Shown here: piece by piece, positions 46,245 to 55,235 of the stretch
How the letters are laid out: every line of letters starts with the position of its first letter
How positions within the stretch are numbered: position 1 is the first letter of the stretch
Source: CAWCDJ01 sp963796675
Lineage (GTDB): Bacteria; Acidobacteriota; Terriglobia; Bryobacterales; Bryobacteraceae
DNA: 64,000 nucleotides
Assembly: GCA_963796675.1 (NCBI GenBank)
Contig: CAWCMS010000005.1
Coordinates: 620,001 to 684,000 of the forward strand
Direction of reading: 5' to 3'
The notes under the pieces: generated by a model
Told to the model about the DNA's origin: nothing
The model's database searches: none
Seen by the model: only the letters and a program-made list of their open reading frames with translations
Translations under genes and position numbers: made by a program

Positions 46245-46850
46245 CTAGTACGAGCTGTTATTGAATTCGAACAGGTCCGTATTGGTTCGGACCACCAGAC
46301 GTCCGGGGCCTAAAAACTTGCCGATGGTGGGGAAGAAAACCGCGCCGTCGGTGGATTCGCCCGGAGCCAGTTTGGTTTGCACCATCGCCAGGGCGCTCGC
46401 CGTGGCGGCCGCGCGCAGTTTCGTGGAGCTCATTGCCAGGGCTGCCTGCCTGCGCTGCTCGTAGCCGTTGGTCGATCGCATGTGCGAGTTTCCGTAGACC
46501 GACGCCTCGTAAGTGGTCACCAGCTTGATGACGTCATTGCCGGTGCCTTTTTGTGAGAGCACGGTCACCACGGACTTGGCAGCCGCCGCGTGGATTTCCG
46601 TACCATCCTCACGCGTCCAGGTGAAATCTTCGGGGCGAATGTTGTAGGGACCTGCCGAACCGTTCGAGACCGCGACCTGAACGATGGCATATTCCCGCAA
46701 ATGCACCGGCAACCGGGTGAACATCAAAGTCACCCCGGATTTCGTAAGAGTCTGATATTTCAAGCCATTGGACTCAAATTCAATGACTTGGGCGCTAGAA
46801 CAGCCGAGGCACACCAAGGCGAAGGCTGCGCAACCGAGGAGCCGGTTCAT
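46245..46850 (-). CDS. Putative lipoprotein, function unknown
   Basis: 201 residues with signal and lipobox-like LGC at about 15-17 (FALVCLGCSSAQ). The body is predicted beta-rich (GLKYQTLTKSGVTLMFTRLP, YAIVQVAVSNGSAGPYNIRP), reminiscent of proteins with a single Ig-like or DUF4352-like domain, then a helical stretch (AALAMSSTKLRAAATASALA) and GPGRLVVRTNTDLFEF. No catalytic motif is visible. It is divergent from pckA, 41 bases apart; those bases must hold both promoters. Confidence 0.65.
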   Translation of the reverse strand: MNRLLGCAAFALVCLGCSSAQVIEFESNGLKYQTLTKSGVTLMFTRLPVHLREYAIVQVAVSNGSAGPYNIRPEDFTWTREDGTEIHAAAAKSVVTVLSQKGTGNDVIKLVTTYEASVYGNSHMRSTNGYEQRRQAALAMSSTKLRAAATASALAMVQTKLAPGESTDGAVFFPTIGKFLGPGRLVVRTNTDLFEFNNSSY

Positions 46851-46891
46851 GAAACCATATTACGATAGGGTGTCACACGGAGCATAACCAG

Positions 46892-48487
46892 ATGATGCCG
46901 AATGGCGGAACCTCTACCAGTGGTTTGGAAAGGCACGGGCTCCACAACCTCAACAAGACGTACTGGAATCTGGGCGCGCCTCAGTTGCTCGAACAGGCGA
47001 TAGCCCGGGGGGAGGGCAGCCTCGCCCTCAACGGTGCGCTCGTAGTGCGGACGGGTCAGTTTACAGGAAGGTCTCCCAAAGACAAGTTCATCGTGAAGGA
47101 CGAAGCCACTGACACGACCGTGCAGTGGGGCGCCGTGAACCAGCAGATGTCGGAGGCGCATTTCGACCGCCTGTTCCGGCGCGTCACGGACTTCCTTCAG
47201 GGCAATAGCGTCTACGTGCAGGATTGCCACGTCGGCGCCGATCCCGCCTACGCCCTGCCGATCCGTGTGATCACGCAACTCGCCTGGCACAGCCTCTTCG
47301 CGCGGCAGTTGTTCATCCGGCATGCGCCCGTGCGCGAAGCCCGCTTCGATCCACAGTTCACCATCCTCTTCGTGCCGGAGTTCCAAGCCGATCCGGCCAC
47401 CGAGGGCACCAACTCGGAGACCTGCATCGCCATTAATTTCACGAAGCGCGTGGTGCTGATCCTGGGGACCAGCTACGCGGGCGAGATGAAGAAGTCGGCC
47501 TTCACCCTCATGAATTACCTGCTGCCGGCCCGCTCCGTGTTTCCCATGCACTGCTCGGCCAACCAGGGCCATGGCGGAGACGTGGCGCTCTTTTTCGGAC
47601 TCTCCGGCACCGGCAAAACGACGCTCTCGGCCGACCCCTCGCGTGAGCTGATCGGCGACGACGAACACGGCTGGAGCGACCGCGGCGTCTTCAATTTCGA
47701 AGGCGGCTGCTACGCCAAGTGCATCCGGCTCTCCGAGGAAAACGAGCCGCAGATCTGGAACGCCATCCGCTTCGGCAGCGTGCTCGAAAACGTGGTGATG
47801 GATGAGCGCACGCGGCTGCTCGATTTCGATTCCGACGCGATCACCGAGAACACGCGCGCGGCCTATCCGCTCGAATTCATCGACCACGCACTGATTCCGA
47901 GTATCGGCGGCCATCCCTCGAACGTGATCTTCCTGACGGCGGATGCCTTCGGTGTGCTGCCGCCCGTTGCCCGTCTCACGCCGGAGCAGGCGATGTATCA
48001 CTTCCTCAGCGGCTATACCGCCAAGGTAGCCGGCACCGAACGCGGCTTGGGCAAGGAGCCCGAGGCCACTTTCAGCGCCTGCTTCGGATCGCCCTTCCTG
48101 CCGCGTCCGGCGGCGGTTTACGCGTCGCTGCTCGGAGACAAGATGCGCGCCCATGAGGCTTCCTGCTGGCTGGTCAACACCGGCTGGGTCGGAGGCCCGT
48201 TCGGAGTGGGCAGCCGCATGAAGCTGCCGTATACCCGCGCCATGCTGGATGCCGTGCTTTCAGGCGCTCTGACCGACATGCCGGCTGAGGTTCACCCGGT
48301 CTTTGGAGTGGCCGTCCCGACAAGTTGCCCGGGCGTACCCGCGCAGTTCCTGGACGCTCGCGGCATGTGGGCCCATAAGGAAGCGTACGATTGCGCGGCG
48401 CACGATCTGGCCGCGCTTTTCAACCGGAATTTCGAAAAGTTTTCCGGCGTCAGCCCCGAGGTTCTGGCAGCCGGGCCGGCGCGTTAA
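46892..48487 (+). CDS. pckA: Phosphoenolpyruvate carboxykinase (ATP)
   Basis: A 531-residue cytosolic enzyme converting oxaloacetate and ATP to PEP and CO2, the entry step of gluconeogenesis. Motifs: RTGQFTGRSPKDKFIVKD (oxaloacetate/PEP site), AGEMKKSAFTLMNYLLP, the kinase-1 loop FFGLSGTGKTTLSADP, kinase-2 GDDEHGWSD, and NFEGGCYAKCI. The frame is intact and of usual length. The start is the first ATG of a double ATG at 46892. No link with the neighbours is obvious apart from carbon flow from amino-acid breakdown. Confidence 0.97.
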   Translation: MMPNGGTSTSGLERHGLHNLNKTYWNLGAPQLLEQAIARGEGSLALNGALVVRTGQFTGRSPKDKFIVKDEATDTTVQWGAVNQQMSEAHFDRLFRRVTDFLQGNSVYVQDCHVGADPAYALPIRVITQLAWHSLFARQLFIRHAPVREARFDPQFTILFVPEFQADPATEGTNSETCIAINFTKRVVLILGTSYAGEMKKSAFTLMNYLLPARSVFPMHCSANQGHGGDVALFFGLSGTGKTTLSADPSRELIGDDEHGWSDRGVFNFEGGCYAKCIRLSEENEPQIWNAIRFGSVLENVVMDERTRLLDFDSDAITENTRAAYPLEFIDHALIPSIGGHPSNVIFLTADAFGVLPPVARLTPEQAMYHFLSGYTAKVAGTERGLGKEPEATFSACFGSPFLPRPAAVYASLLGDKMRAHEASCWLVNTGWVGGPFGVGSRMKLPYTRAMLDAVLSGALTDMPAEVHPVFGVAVPTSCPGVPAQFLDARGMWAHKEAYDCAAHDLAALFNRNFEKFSGVSPEVLAAGPAR

Positions 48488-48488
48488 C

Positions 48489-49274
48489 TCACACCGCGCG
48501 CGTGCGCAAAGTGCCGATCTTCGCCACTTCGAATTCGATCAGGTCGCCCGTGCGGACTTCGGGTGAAAAATCGAACGGGAAGGCGATGATATCGCCCGGC
48601 AGAATCGGATCTCCCGAGGAGAGGCGTTCGATGGCGTCCTCGAACTTCGGCCGCAGGTTGGCCGAGGAGGCGCGCGCACATTCTTCGCCGTTCACGCGGA
48701 CCACGGCAGTGAGGTCATAGGGATTGCCGACCTCGTCCGGAGTCACCAGGTAGGGTCCGAGCGCCGTGCGCGTGCCCAGATCGTTCATCGCCGTGAAGCC
48801 GGCGATGTGCTGCCGCGCTTCGATGGCGCGGACCGAGGAGCCCTGCTTGCCGATAATCGCGGCCAGTTTCAGCTCGGTAAGGAAGGTGTCGCCGCAGCGC
48901 ACCTCTTCGTCGGTTCCCACCCGCGAAGGATTGAACAGGGGAGCGAGCAGACGGATCTCGCGCGGCATATAGACCAGCGTCTCGTCGTTCGGCCCCTTGG
49001 GCAGCGGGCTCTGCTTCCACCAGTCGGCCGGGCGAGGCCCGTCGCCGAAGAACAGCTCTTCCGCGGTGTGCATGGCCCGCAGTCCCGCAGCGAGGAAGTC
49101 CGGCATGGCGGCCGGAACCAGGGCGTCGGCCAGCCGCTGCGGCTCGGCCTCGCCCTGCTGCTGCAGATACCAGGCGGTTGCGAAATTCAGATCCGTGATG
49201 ACGCCGTCTTTAAGTGCGCCCACACGGCGGTGACGGCCCACCGGCGTGGAGACCTCGAAGGTGCAGAGTTTCAT
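48489..49274 (-). CDS. FAH-family hydrolase (fumarylacetoacetase-like), atypical metal site
   Basis: 261 residues with the FAH fold: LAPLFNPSRVGTDEEVRCGD, TELKLAAIIGKQGSSV, IAGFTAMNDLGTRTAL and SGDPILPGDIIAF. In the common motif E-x-E-L-A-x-x-I-G-K the second acid is Lys here (ELKLAAIIGK), so one expected metal ligand is missing; the Asp in FTAMNDLG remains. The ATG overlaps the hpd TGA by one base (TGATG), so it is coupled to 4-hydroxyphenylpyruvate dioxygenase. This suggests a role in tyrosine or homogentisate breakdown, but the exact reaction is unsure because of the altered site. Confidence 0.78.
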   Translation of the reverse strand: MKLCTFEVSTPVGRHRRVGALKDGVITDLNFATAWYLQQQGEAEPQRLADALVPAAMPDFLAAGLRAMHTAEELFFGDGPRPADWWKQSPLPKGPNDETLVYMPREIRLLAPLFNPSRVGTDEEVRCGDTFLTELKLAAIIGKQGSSVRAIEARQHIAGFTAMNDLGTRTALGPYLVTPDEVGNPYDLTAVVRVNGEECARASSANLRPKFEDAIERLSSGDPILPGDIIAFPFDFSPEVRTGDLIEFEVAKIGTLRTRAV

Positions 49275-50403
49275 CAGAGATTGCCGCGGCGTTCCTGTTC
49301 GCGCTCGATCGCTTCGAACAGCGCCTTGAAGTTGCCTTTACCGAAACTGCGGCTGCCTTTCCGCTGGATCACTTCGTAGAACAGCGTGGGACGGTCTTCC
49401 ACCGGACGCGTGAAGATCTGCAGCATGTAGCCTTCATCGTCGCGGTCCACCAGGATTCCCAATTCGGCCAACTCGGCCAGCGGCTCGTCGATCGGCCCTA
49501 CGCGCTCCAGCAGATCATCGTAATAGGTGGACGGCACCCGCAGGAAGTCTACGCCCTGCCGCCGCAGCGCGCCTACGGTTTCGATGATATGGTCCGTGGC
49601 CAGCGCAATGTGCTGCACGCCCGCGCCGCGGTAAAACTCCAGGTACTCCTCGATCTGCGACTTGCGCCTTCCGTGCGCCGGTTCGTTGATCGGAAACTTC
49701 ACCCGTTCGTTGCCGTTCGACATCACCTTCGACATCAGCGCCGAATACTCGGTGGAGATGTCTTTATCGTCGAAATGCTTGAACATCTTGAAGCCCATCA
49801 CGTCGCTGATAGAACCGCACCCAGGTGTCCATCTCGCCCAGCCCGACGTTTCCCACCATGTGGTCGATGTACTTCAGGCCCGCCGGTCGCGCGAGCAGGT
49901 CCGTGCCCTCCACCGGCCTGAAGCCCGGCAGAAAAACTCCGCGATAGCCGCGGCGTTCGACAAACGTGTGGATCGTGTCTCCGTACGTGGCGATCGCGGC
50001 CAGCCGCGCTTCGCCGTCTGCGTCCGTCAAGGTCTCGGGCGGCCGGACGCTGCGCGCCCCGCGTCGCGTGGTCTCCCGCCACGCGGCTTCCGCGTCATCC
50101 ACCCACAACGCGATATCGTGGACGCCGTCGCCATGCAGGCGGACCGTGCTCGCTGATCGGGTGGTCCGGATCGAGCGCGGTGGTCAGCACGAAGCGGATC
50201 TTGCCTTGCGCGAGCACGTAGGAGGCGCGGTCGCGCGTGCCGGTCTCCGGCCCGCGGTAGGCCGCCAGGCTGAACCCGAACGCGGTGCGGTAGTAGTGCG
50301 CGGCCTGGCGCGCGTTGCCTACATAGAATTCCACATAGTCCGTGCCGTTGAGCGGCAGGAAATCTTTTTCAATCGGCGCGGGATGCTCCAGCGTTTGCGG
50401 CAT
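49274..50403 (-). CDS. hpd: 4-hydroxyphenylpyruvate dioxygenase (two frameshifts)
   Basis: Non-haem Fe(II) enzyme making homogentisate from 4-hydroxyphenylpyruvate. N-terminal vicinal-oxygen-chelate domain: NGTDYVEFYVGNARQAAHYY and GFSLAAYRGPETGTRDRASY. C-terminal domain: LKYIDHMVGNVGLGEMDTWV (first Fe His), AGVQHIALATDHI (second Fe His) and RPTLFYEVIQRKG (Fe Glu). The frame breaks near 50144 and 49808; each is one extra base, and repair gives SEHVRLHGDGVHDIALWVDD and FYSDVMGFKMFKHFDD. About 376 residues corrected, normal for the family. The start overlaps the aminotransferase end by 35 bases. Confidence 0.93.
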
Positions 50404-51509
50404 AACTCTTCCTCATGGCCTCGATACACAGACGGTTGTCTTCGTCCGTGCCGGTGGAAATTCGCAGGCAATTCGGCAGGCCGAAGGCCTTCAGCGGCCG
50501 GACCACCACGCCCTGCGCAAGCAGTTCCTCGAAAATGCGCGCCGCTTCCTGTTCGGAAGGCAGCACGGTCATCAGAAAGTTGGCCTCCGACGGCACCACC
50601 GGCAAGCCCGAGCTCTTCCAGTCCCTCCCGCAGGTAGCGAAGGCCGCGGGCATTCAACTCGAGCGAGCGGTGCAGAAACTCCTTGTCGGCGAGCGCGCCG
50701 ATCCGGCCGCCTGCGCCGGCGTGGAGGGCTCGAACGGCAGCTTGACCTTCAGCAGGTTGCGGATCAATTCCTCATGCGCGAAGCCGTACCCGATGCGCAC
50801 CCCGGCCAGTCCGTAAATCTTCGAAAACGTGCGCAGCGTGATCACGTTGTCGTAGCGGTAATGCATCGAATCCGGGATACTGCGGGTTGTCCTTCGCGTA
50901 TTCGAAATAGGCCTCGTCCAGAATGATCAGGACCCGCTCGGGCACGTGCTGGTAGAACTGGTCGAACTGGTGCTTGGTGAAGATCGTTCCCGTCGGATTG
51001 TTGGGGTTGGCGAGATAGATGATCTTGGTGTGGTCGTTGATGGCGCCCGCGAGCGCCGGCAGATCGTAGTGCCAGTCGCGGTAGGGCACCGTACGGTACT
51101 TCACGCCGCGCGAGCGCGCCAGCACCTGGAAGCCGATGAAGGCCGCCTCGGTGGTCAGCACCTCGTCCTCATCGCACAGGAAGGCGCGGATGATGTTCGA
51201 CATGATGCCTTCCGAACCGCTTCCCGCGATGACGTTTTCGACTTTGAGCTCGAACTCGCGCGCCAGCACCTCGCGCAGGTCCAGGCCGCCGTTGGGGTAG
51301 AGATTCAGTCCGCCGAGCGTGCGGCTCATGGCCTCGACGGCCTTCGGCGAGGGGCCAAGCGGATTCTCGTTCGAAGCCAGCTTGGCGATCTGTTCCAGTC
51401 CATACTGTTTGCGGACGGACTCGATCGTCCGTCCGGCCTCGTATGGCCGAAGCGATTCGATATAAGGAGGAACCAGTGGCACCGTATCTATTTTACAGGG
51501 GCCATCCAC
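50369..51509 (-). CDS. hisC: HisC-like PLP aminotransferase (three frameshifts)
   Basis: Fold-type I aminotransferase of the histidinol-phosphate/aromatic group. Motifs: LASNENPLGPSPKAVEAM, AGSGSEGIMSNIIRAFL, LANPNNPTGTIF, ILDEAYFEYA and TFSKIYGLAGVRIGYG (PLP Lys). Breaks near 50874 (extra base), 50703 (missing base) and 50604 (extra base); repaired text reads DNPQYPDSMHYRYDNV, AQAAGIGALADKEFLH and EELGLPVVPSEANFL. About 380 residues. Sequence type says HisC, but its place directly before hpd suggests it may also deliver 4-hydroxyphenylpyruvate from tyrosine. ATG 51509 after GGAGTGG overlaps the epimerase stop by 22 bases. Confidence 0.85.
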
Positions 51510-52444
51510 TCCAGCGTCTTCCGGATGCCCTCGTCATAGGGTGTCTTATGCGTGACAGGGAACTTTCCGAGTAGCTTCGAATCGTCCAGGATGACCGGCG
51601 TTTCAGAAAGGTAGAGCATCTCCGGCACTTCGCGAATCACGGGGTTGAACCAACCGAGGATCTTCAATAGGCCGCGACCGGCCGTTCGGTACCTGGGAGC
51701 GCGGCCCGCGGCGCGGTAGACACGCGTGATGAAATCGAGCGAGTTGATCGTGCCCGGCCCGCCGAAATTCCACGCCTGGTTGTAACACTCGGCACATTGC
51801 GCGAGATCGGCGATGACCGGGCCGGTATCCGGCACGAACACAAACTCGTGGATCGTATTGACCGGGCCGACCCAGTTCGCGGTCTTCCCCGCCAGGGCGG
51901 CCTGGAACACCGGGTTGGCGAGGCTGTTATCCGCACCAGGGCCGTAGAAATCCGGCAGCCGGACGATCAGGCCGTCGATCCGCCCCTTCTGCGAAGCTTC
52001 GAGTACCAGGTCTTCCTGATCCTTGCGCCACAGGCCCTTGCGGGCATCGGGCTCCCGCGGATGCGTTTCCGACACCCGTACCGTGCGCGGCACTCCGTAA
52101 CTGTAGACGCTCGAGACCAGTACGAGCCTCTTCACCTGCATCGCCGCGGCAGCCTCCAGTGTGGTGCGCATCAGTTTGGGATGCCGCTCGTGCATGTGGT
52201 AGGGCAGCCCCACGGCGTAGATTATGGTATCGACACCGCGCGCGGCCGCCCCTGCGGACCGCAATTCGCTGAGATCCGCATCGAAAATCTCGGCGTGCTT
52301 CATCTGCCCGAACGCCTGCTCCAGCCGCGGACGAGAACGTCCCACCACGCGGAACGGAATCTCGCGCCGGTTGAACTCGGCGCCCACCCAGGGTCCGATG
52401 GCGCCGGCCGCGCCGAAAATCGCTACTTTCCCGATCAATGCCAT
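51488..52444 (-). CDS. NAD(P)-dependent epimerase/dehydratase (extended SDR)
   Basis: 318 residues. Rossmann motif KVAIFGAAGAIGPWVGAEF (GxxGxxG), DADLSELRSAGAAARGVDTI, and the VSSVYSYG segment with a Tyr, as in extended short-chain dehydrogenases; the usual YxxxK is replaced by context KGLWRKDQEDLV, so the active-site assignment is open. RLPDFYGPGAD and HEFVFVPDTG follow. It is first in the minus-strand block with aminotransferase, hpd and FAH-like genes. Substrate unknown, possibly a nucleotide sugar or an aromatic-pathway ketone. The ATG at 52444 gives the Rossmann start. Confidence 0.82.
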   Translation of the reverse strand: MALIGKVAIFGAAGAIGPWVGAEFNRREIPFRVVGRSRPRLEQAFGQMKHAEIFDADLSELRSAGAAARGVDTIIYAVGLPYHMHERHPKLMRTTLEAAAAMQVKRLVLVSSVYSYGVPRTVRVSETHPREPDARKGLWRKDQEDLVLEASQKGRIDGLIVRLPDFYGPGADNSLANPVFQAALAGKTANWVGPVNTIHEFVFVPDTGPVIADLAQCAECYNQAWNFGGPGTINSLDFITRVYRAAGRAPRYRTAGRGLLKILGWFNPVIREVPEMLYLSETPVILDDSKLLGKFPVTHKTPYDEGIRKTLEWMAPVK

Positions 52445-52490
52445 GAACGCGTCAGTATACCGATTTCGCGGCTGGTAAAATGGTTGCAAA

Positions 52491-53441
52491 ATGATCCAAA
52501 CGCTATTCGGCGCGGTGGAACAAGAGCCATCCCTGCTCGAGAAACTGAAGAGCGGCGTACAGAAGACCCGCGCGGGCCTGGTTACAGCGCTCGAAGACGC
52601 GGTCAAGGGACGGAAAGAGATCGACGCCGATCTTCTCGATGAGCTCGAATTCACGTTGATTTCGGCCGATATCGGCGTTCGCACCACCGAAGAGATTCTG
52701 GAGCGCATCCGCGAGCGCGCCTCGCGCGGCCAGTTGAACGATGCGGCGGAACTGAAGTTCCTGATCCGCGAGCACCTGCTCGAGATCCTCTCCGCCAGCG
52801 AGCGCGCGCCAGCCCGTGTATTGGAGCCTCCGGCCGTGGTCCTGGTGGTCGGCGTGAACGGCTCGGGCAAGACCACCACCATCGGCAAACTCGCCAGCCG
52901 CTTCAAGGCCGAGAACCGCTCCGTGCTGTTGTGCGCCGCCGATACCTTCCGCGCCGCCGCCATCGAACAGTTGGAAGTCTGGGGCAGCCGCACCGAGACT
53001 CCGGTGATCCGCCAGAGCCCCGGCAGCGATCCGAGCGCCGTGCTCTTCGACGCGCTCAATGCCGCCCGCGCCCGCAAGTCCGATTACGTCATCGTGGATA
53101 CCGCCGGGCGCCTGCAGACCAAGGAATACCTGATGGCCGAGCTGCAGAAGATGAGCCGCACCGCCCGCAAGGTGATCCCCGACGCGCCGCACGAAGTGCT
53201 GCTGGTGCTCGACGCCACCACCGGGCAGAACGGCCTGGAGCAGGCGCGCAAATTCACCGAGACTTCGGGCGTCACCGGCATCGTCCTCACTAAGCTCGAC
53301 GGCACGGCCAAAGGCGGCATCGTGGTCGCCATCGCCCGCGAACTCAACCTCCCGATCCGCTACATCGGGGTTGGGGAGAGCATCGACGACCTGCTGCCCT
53401 TCGATTCCGAAAAATTCATCGAATCGCTTTTTTCCGAATGA
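52491..53441 (+). CDS. ftsY: Signal recognition particle receptor FtsY
   Basis: A 316-residue NG-domain GTPase that docks SRP-ribosome complexes at the membrane. The acidic A domain is almost absent; the N domain (about 20-100) is followed by G1 VVGVNGSGKTTTIGKLA, G2 AADTFRAAAIEQL, G3 VIVDTAGRLQ, G4 LTKLDGTAKGG and the closing GVGESIDDLLPFD. Frame intact. Its stop overlaps the ribD start as ATGA. It is the first gene of the ftsY-ribD-ribE set, divergent from the epimerase by 46 bases. Confidence 0.97.
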   Translation: MIQTLFGAVEQEPSLLEKLKSGVQKTRAGLVTALEDAVKGRKEIDADLLDELEFTLISADIGVRTTEEILERIRERASRGQLNDAAELKFLIREHLLEILSASERAPARVLEPPAVVLVVGVNGSGKTTTIGKLASRFKAENRSVLLCAADTFRAAAIEQLEVWGSRTETPVIRQSPGSDPSAVLFDALNAARARKSDYVIVDTAGRLQTKEYLMAELQKMSRTARKVIPDAPHEVLLVLDATTGQNGLEQARKFTETSGVTGIVLTKLDGTAKGGIVVAIARELNLPIRYIGVGESIDDLLPFDSEKFIESLFSE

Positions 53442-54550
53442 CCGATAGCGACTTTATGCGCGAAGCGCTCGCCCTGGCGCAACAGGGCCGGGCGCTGACC
53501 AGCCCGAACCCTATGGTCGGGGCGGTCGTGGTGCGTGAAGGCGACGTCGTGGGCCGCGGCTTCTACACCTGGGATGGCGTGCGCCATGCCGAGGTGATCG
53601 CGCTCGCCGAAGCCGGCGACCGCGCGCGCGGCGCCACCGTCTACGTCACGCTCGAGCCCTGCTCGCACCAGGGCCGCACGCCGCCCTGCGCCGATGCCCT
53701 GATCGAGGCCGGTGTGGCGCGAGTGGTCGCAGCCATCGAAGATCCGAATCCGGTAGTTTCGGGTGAAGGCTTCCGCAAGCTGCGTGCCGCGGGCATCGAG
53801 GTGGAGGTCGCTTCCGCGTTTACCGCCGAGGCCGCCAAGCTCAACGAGCCGTTCGTGCACTTCATGCGGACCGGCCGGCCGCTGGTGACGCTCAAGACCG
53901 CCATCACGCTCGACGGCAAGATTTCCGCTCCCGACGACAATCGCGGCTGGATCACCAGCGAGCGGGCGCGCGCCCACGTCCAGGAATTACGCCACGAGCA
54001 CGACGCCATCCTCACCGGCATCGGCACCGTCCTGGCCGACGATTGCCTCCTCACCGACCGCACCGGCAGGCCGCGGCCGCGCCCTCTGCTGCGCATCGTG
54101 ATGGATTCGCAGTTGCGCCTGCCGCTCGATTCCAGAATGGTCCGCAGCGCCGCCGGCGACGTGGCCGTGGTGACCACCTCCGCCTCACCGGTCGAGCGGC
54201 GCAAGACCATGGAAGCCCGCGGCATCACCGTGCTGGTCTTCGATGGACCGGGCGGCCGCGCCGACCTTGCCGCCACCGTCGCCTGGCTCGGCCGCCAGAA
54301 CTGCCTGTCGCTGATGATCGAGGCCGGCAGCAAGGTGAACTGGACAGCGCTCGAAAGCGGGTGTGTGGACCGCGTCTTTTTCTACTACGGCCCCAAGATC
54401 CTCGGCGGGTTGGAAGCGCTGCCGCTGGCCGGCGGCATCGGCCGCAGGCGCCGTGCCGACGCCATCCGGATACACGGCGTGACCATCCACCCGATCCCGC
54501 CGGACGAATTTGCCGTGGAGGGCTACCTCGATGTTTACGGGGATCGTTGA
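53438..54550 (+). CDS. ribD: Bifunctional riboflavin deaminase/reductase RibD
   Basis: 370 residues, catalysing the second and third steps of riboflavin synthesis. The N-terminal deaminase has the zinc site RHAEVIAL and LEPCSHQGRTPPC; the C-terminal reductase (about 145-365) has PLVTLKTAITLDGKI, DAILTGIGTVLADD and LMIEAGSKVNWTAL. It overlaps ftsY by 4 bases and ribE by 20 bases, so translation of all three is probably linked. No FMN riboswitch is visible upstream. Confidence 0.95.
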   Translation: MTDSDFMREALALAQQGRALTSPNPMVGAVVVREGDVVGRGFYTWDGVRHAEVIALAEAGDRARGATVYVTLEPCSHQGRTPPCADALIEAGVARVVAAIEDPNPVVSGEGFRKLRAAGIEVEVASAFTAEAAKLNEPFVHFMRTGRPLVTLKTAITLDGKISAPDDNRGWITSERARAHVQELRHEHDAILTGIGTVLADDCLLTDRTGRPRPRPLLRIVMDSQLRLPLDSRMVRSAAGDVAVVTTSASPVERRKTMEARGITVLVFDGPGGRADLAATVAWLGRQNCLSLMIEAGSKVNWTALESGCVDRVFFYYGPKILGGLEALPLAGGIGRRRRADAIRIHGVTIHPIPPDEFAVEGYLDVYGDR

Positions 54551-55172
54551 AGAGCTGGGCACGGTGGAAGCGGTCGAAAGCCGCGCCGCTGGTGCGCGTC
54601 TGAAAGTTCGCTGCAAGACCGTGATGCAGGACATGACCGAGGGCGCCAGCATCGCGGTCAATGGCGTGTGCCTCACGGCAGTCGGCCTGCAGCCGGCCGC
54701 GTTCTTCGCCGATATGGCGCCGGAAACTCTCCGCCGCAGCAACCTGGGCGCTCTCCGCGCCGGATCGCGGGTCAATCTCGAGCGGCCGATGTCCCCCAGC
54801 GGCCGCCTCAGCGGCCACATCGTGCAGGGCCACGTCGATGCCACGGGCGAGTTCGTCGCGCTCGATGCCTTGGGTGACGACAACTGGTGGCTGCGCATCC
54901 GCGTCCCCGCGGAACTCGACCCTTACCTGGTCTTCAAAGGATCGATTGCCATCGACGGCATCAGCCTGACGATCGCCGCGCTCGAAGGCGACCTGCTCTC
55001 CGTGACGATCATTCCCCACACCTACCGGAACACCACGCTAGGCGGCTATCGCACCGGCGACCGGGTGAATCTGGAGTGCGACGTCCTGGCGAAGCATGTC
55101 GAAAAGCTTCTGCGGAAGCTCGATCTGAAGACTCCGCTCACCGTCGAAAAGCTGCGTGAAAACGGCTATTAG
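54531..55172 (+). CDS. ribE: Riboflavin synthase, alpha chain type
   Basis: 213 residues with the two lumazine-binding barrels: MFTGIVEELGTVEA, ASIAVNGVCLTA and LRRSNLG; then GHIVQGHVDATG, GSIAIDGISLTIAA and IPHTYRNTTLGGYRTGDRVN. It dismutates two 6,7-dimethyl-8-ribityllumazine to riboflavin. ATG 54531 is the family start, preceded by GGAGG within ribD. Partners ribB/A and ribH are not in the window. Confidence 0.96.
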   Translation: MFTGIVEELGTVEAVESRAAGARLKVRCKTVMQDMTEGASIAVNGVCLTAVGLQPAAFFADMAPETLRRSNLGALRAGSRVNLERPMSPSGRLSGHIVQGHVDATGEFVALDALGDDNWWLRIRVPAELDPYLVFKGSIAIDGISLTIAALEGDLLSVTIIPHTYRNTTLGGYRTGDRVNLECDVLAKHVEKLLRKLDLKTPLTVEKLRENGY

Positions 55173-55186
55173 CCTGGGCTCTAGCC

Positions 55187-55214
55187 CGCGAAAGGGCAAG
55201 AGACCTCACGGTCA
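55187..55214. repeat. 28-base dispersed repeat, copy 2
   Basis: One mismatch to 46212-46239. It lies 15 bases after the ribE stop. A small stem GGGCT-cta-GCCC precedes it (55177-55187), so it may act as a terminator-like structure. Confidence 0.6.
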
Positions 55215-55235
55215 CCAACTTAGCATTCACAACGC

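Noticed and set aside
46847..48154. 435-codon minus-strand open frame
   Set aside because: Antisense to intact pckA; no family similarity.
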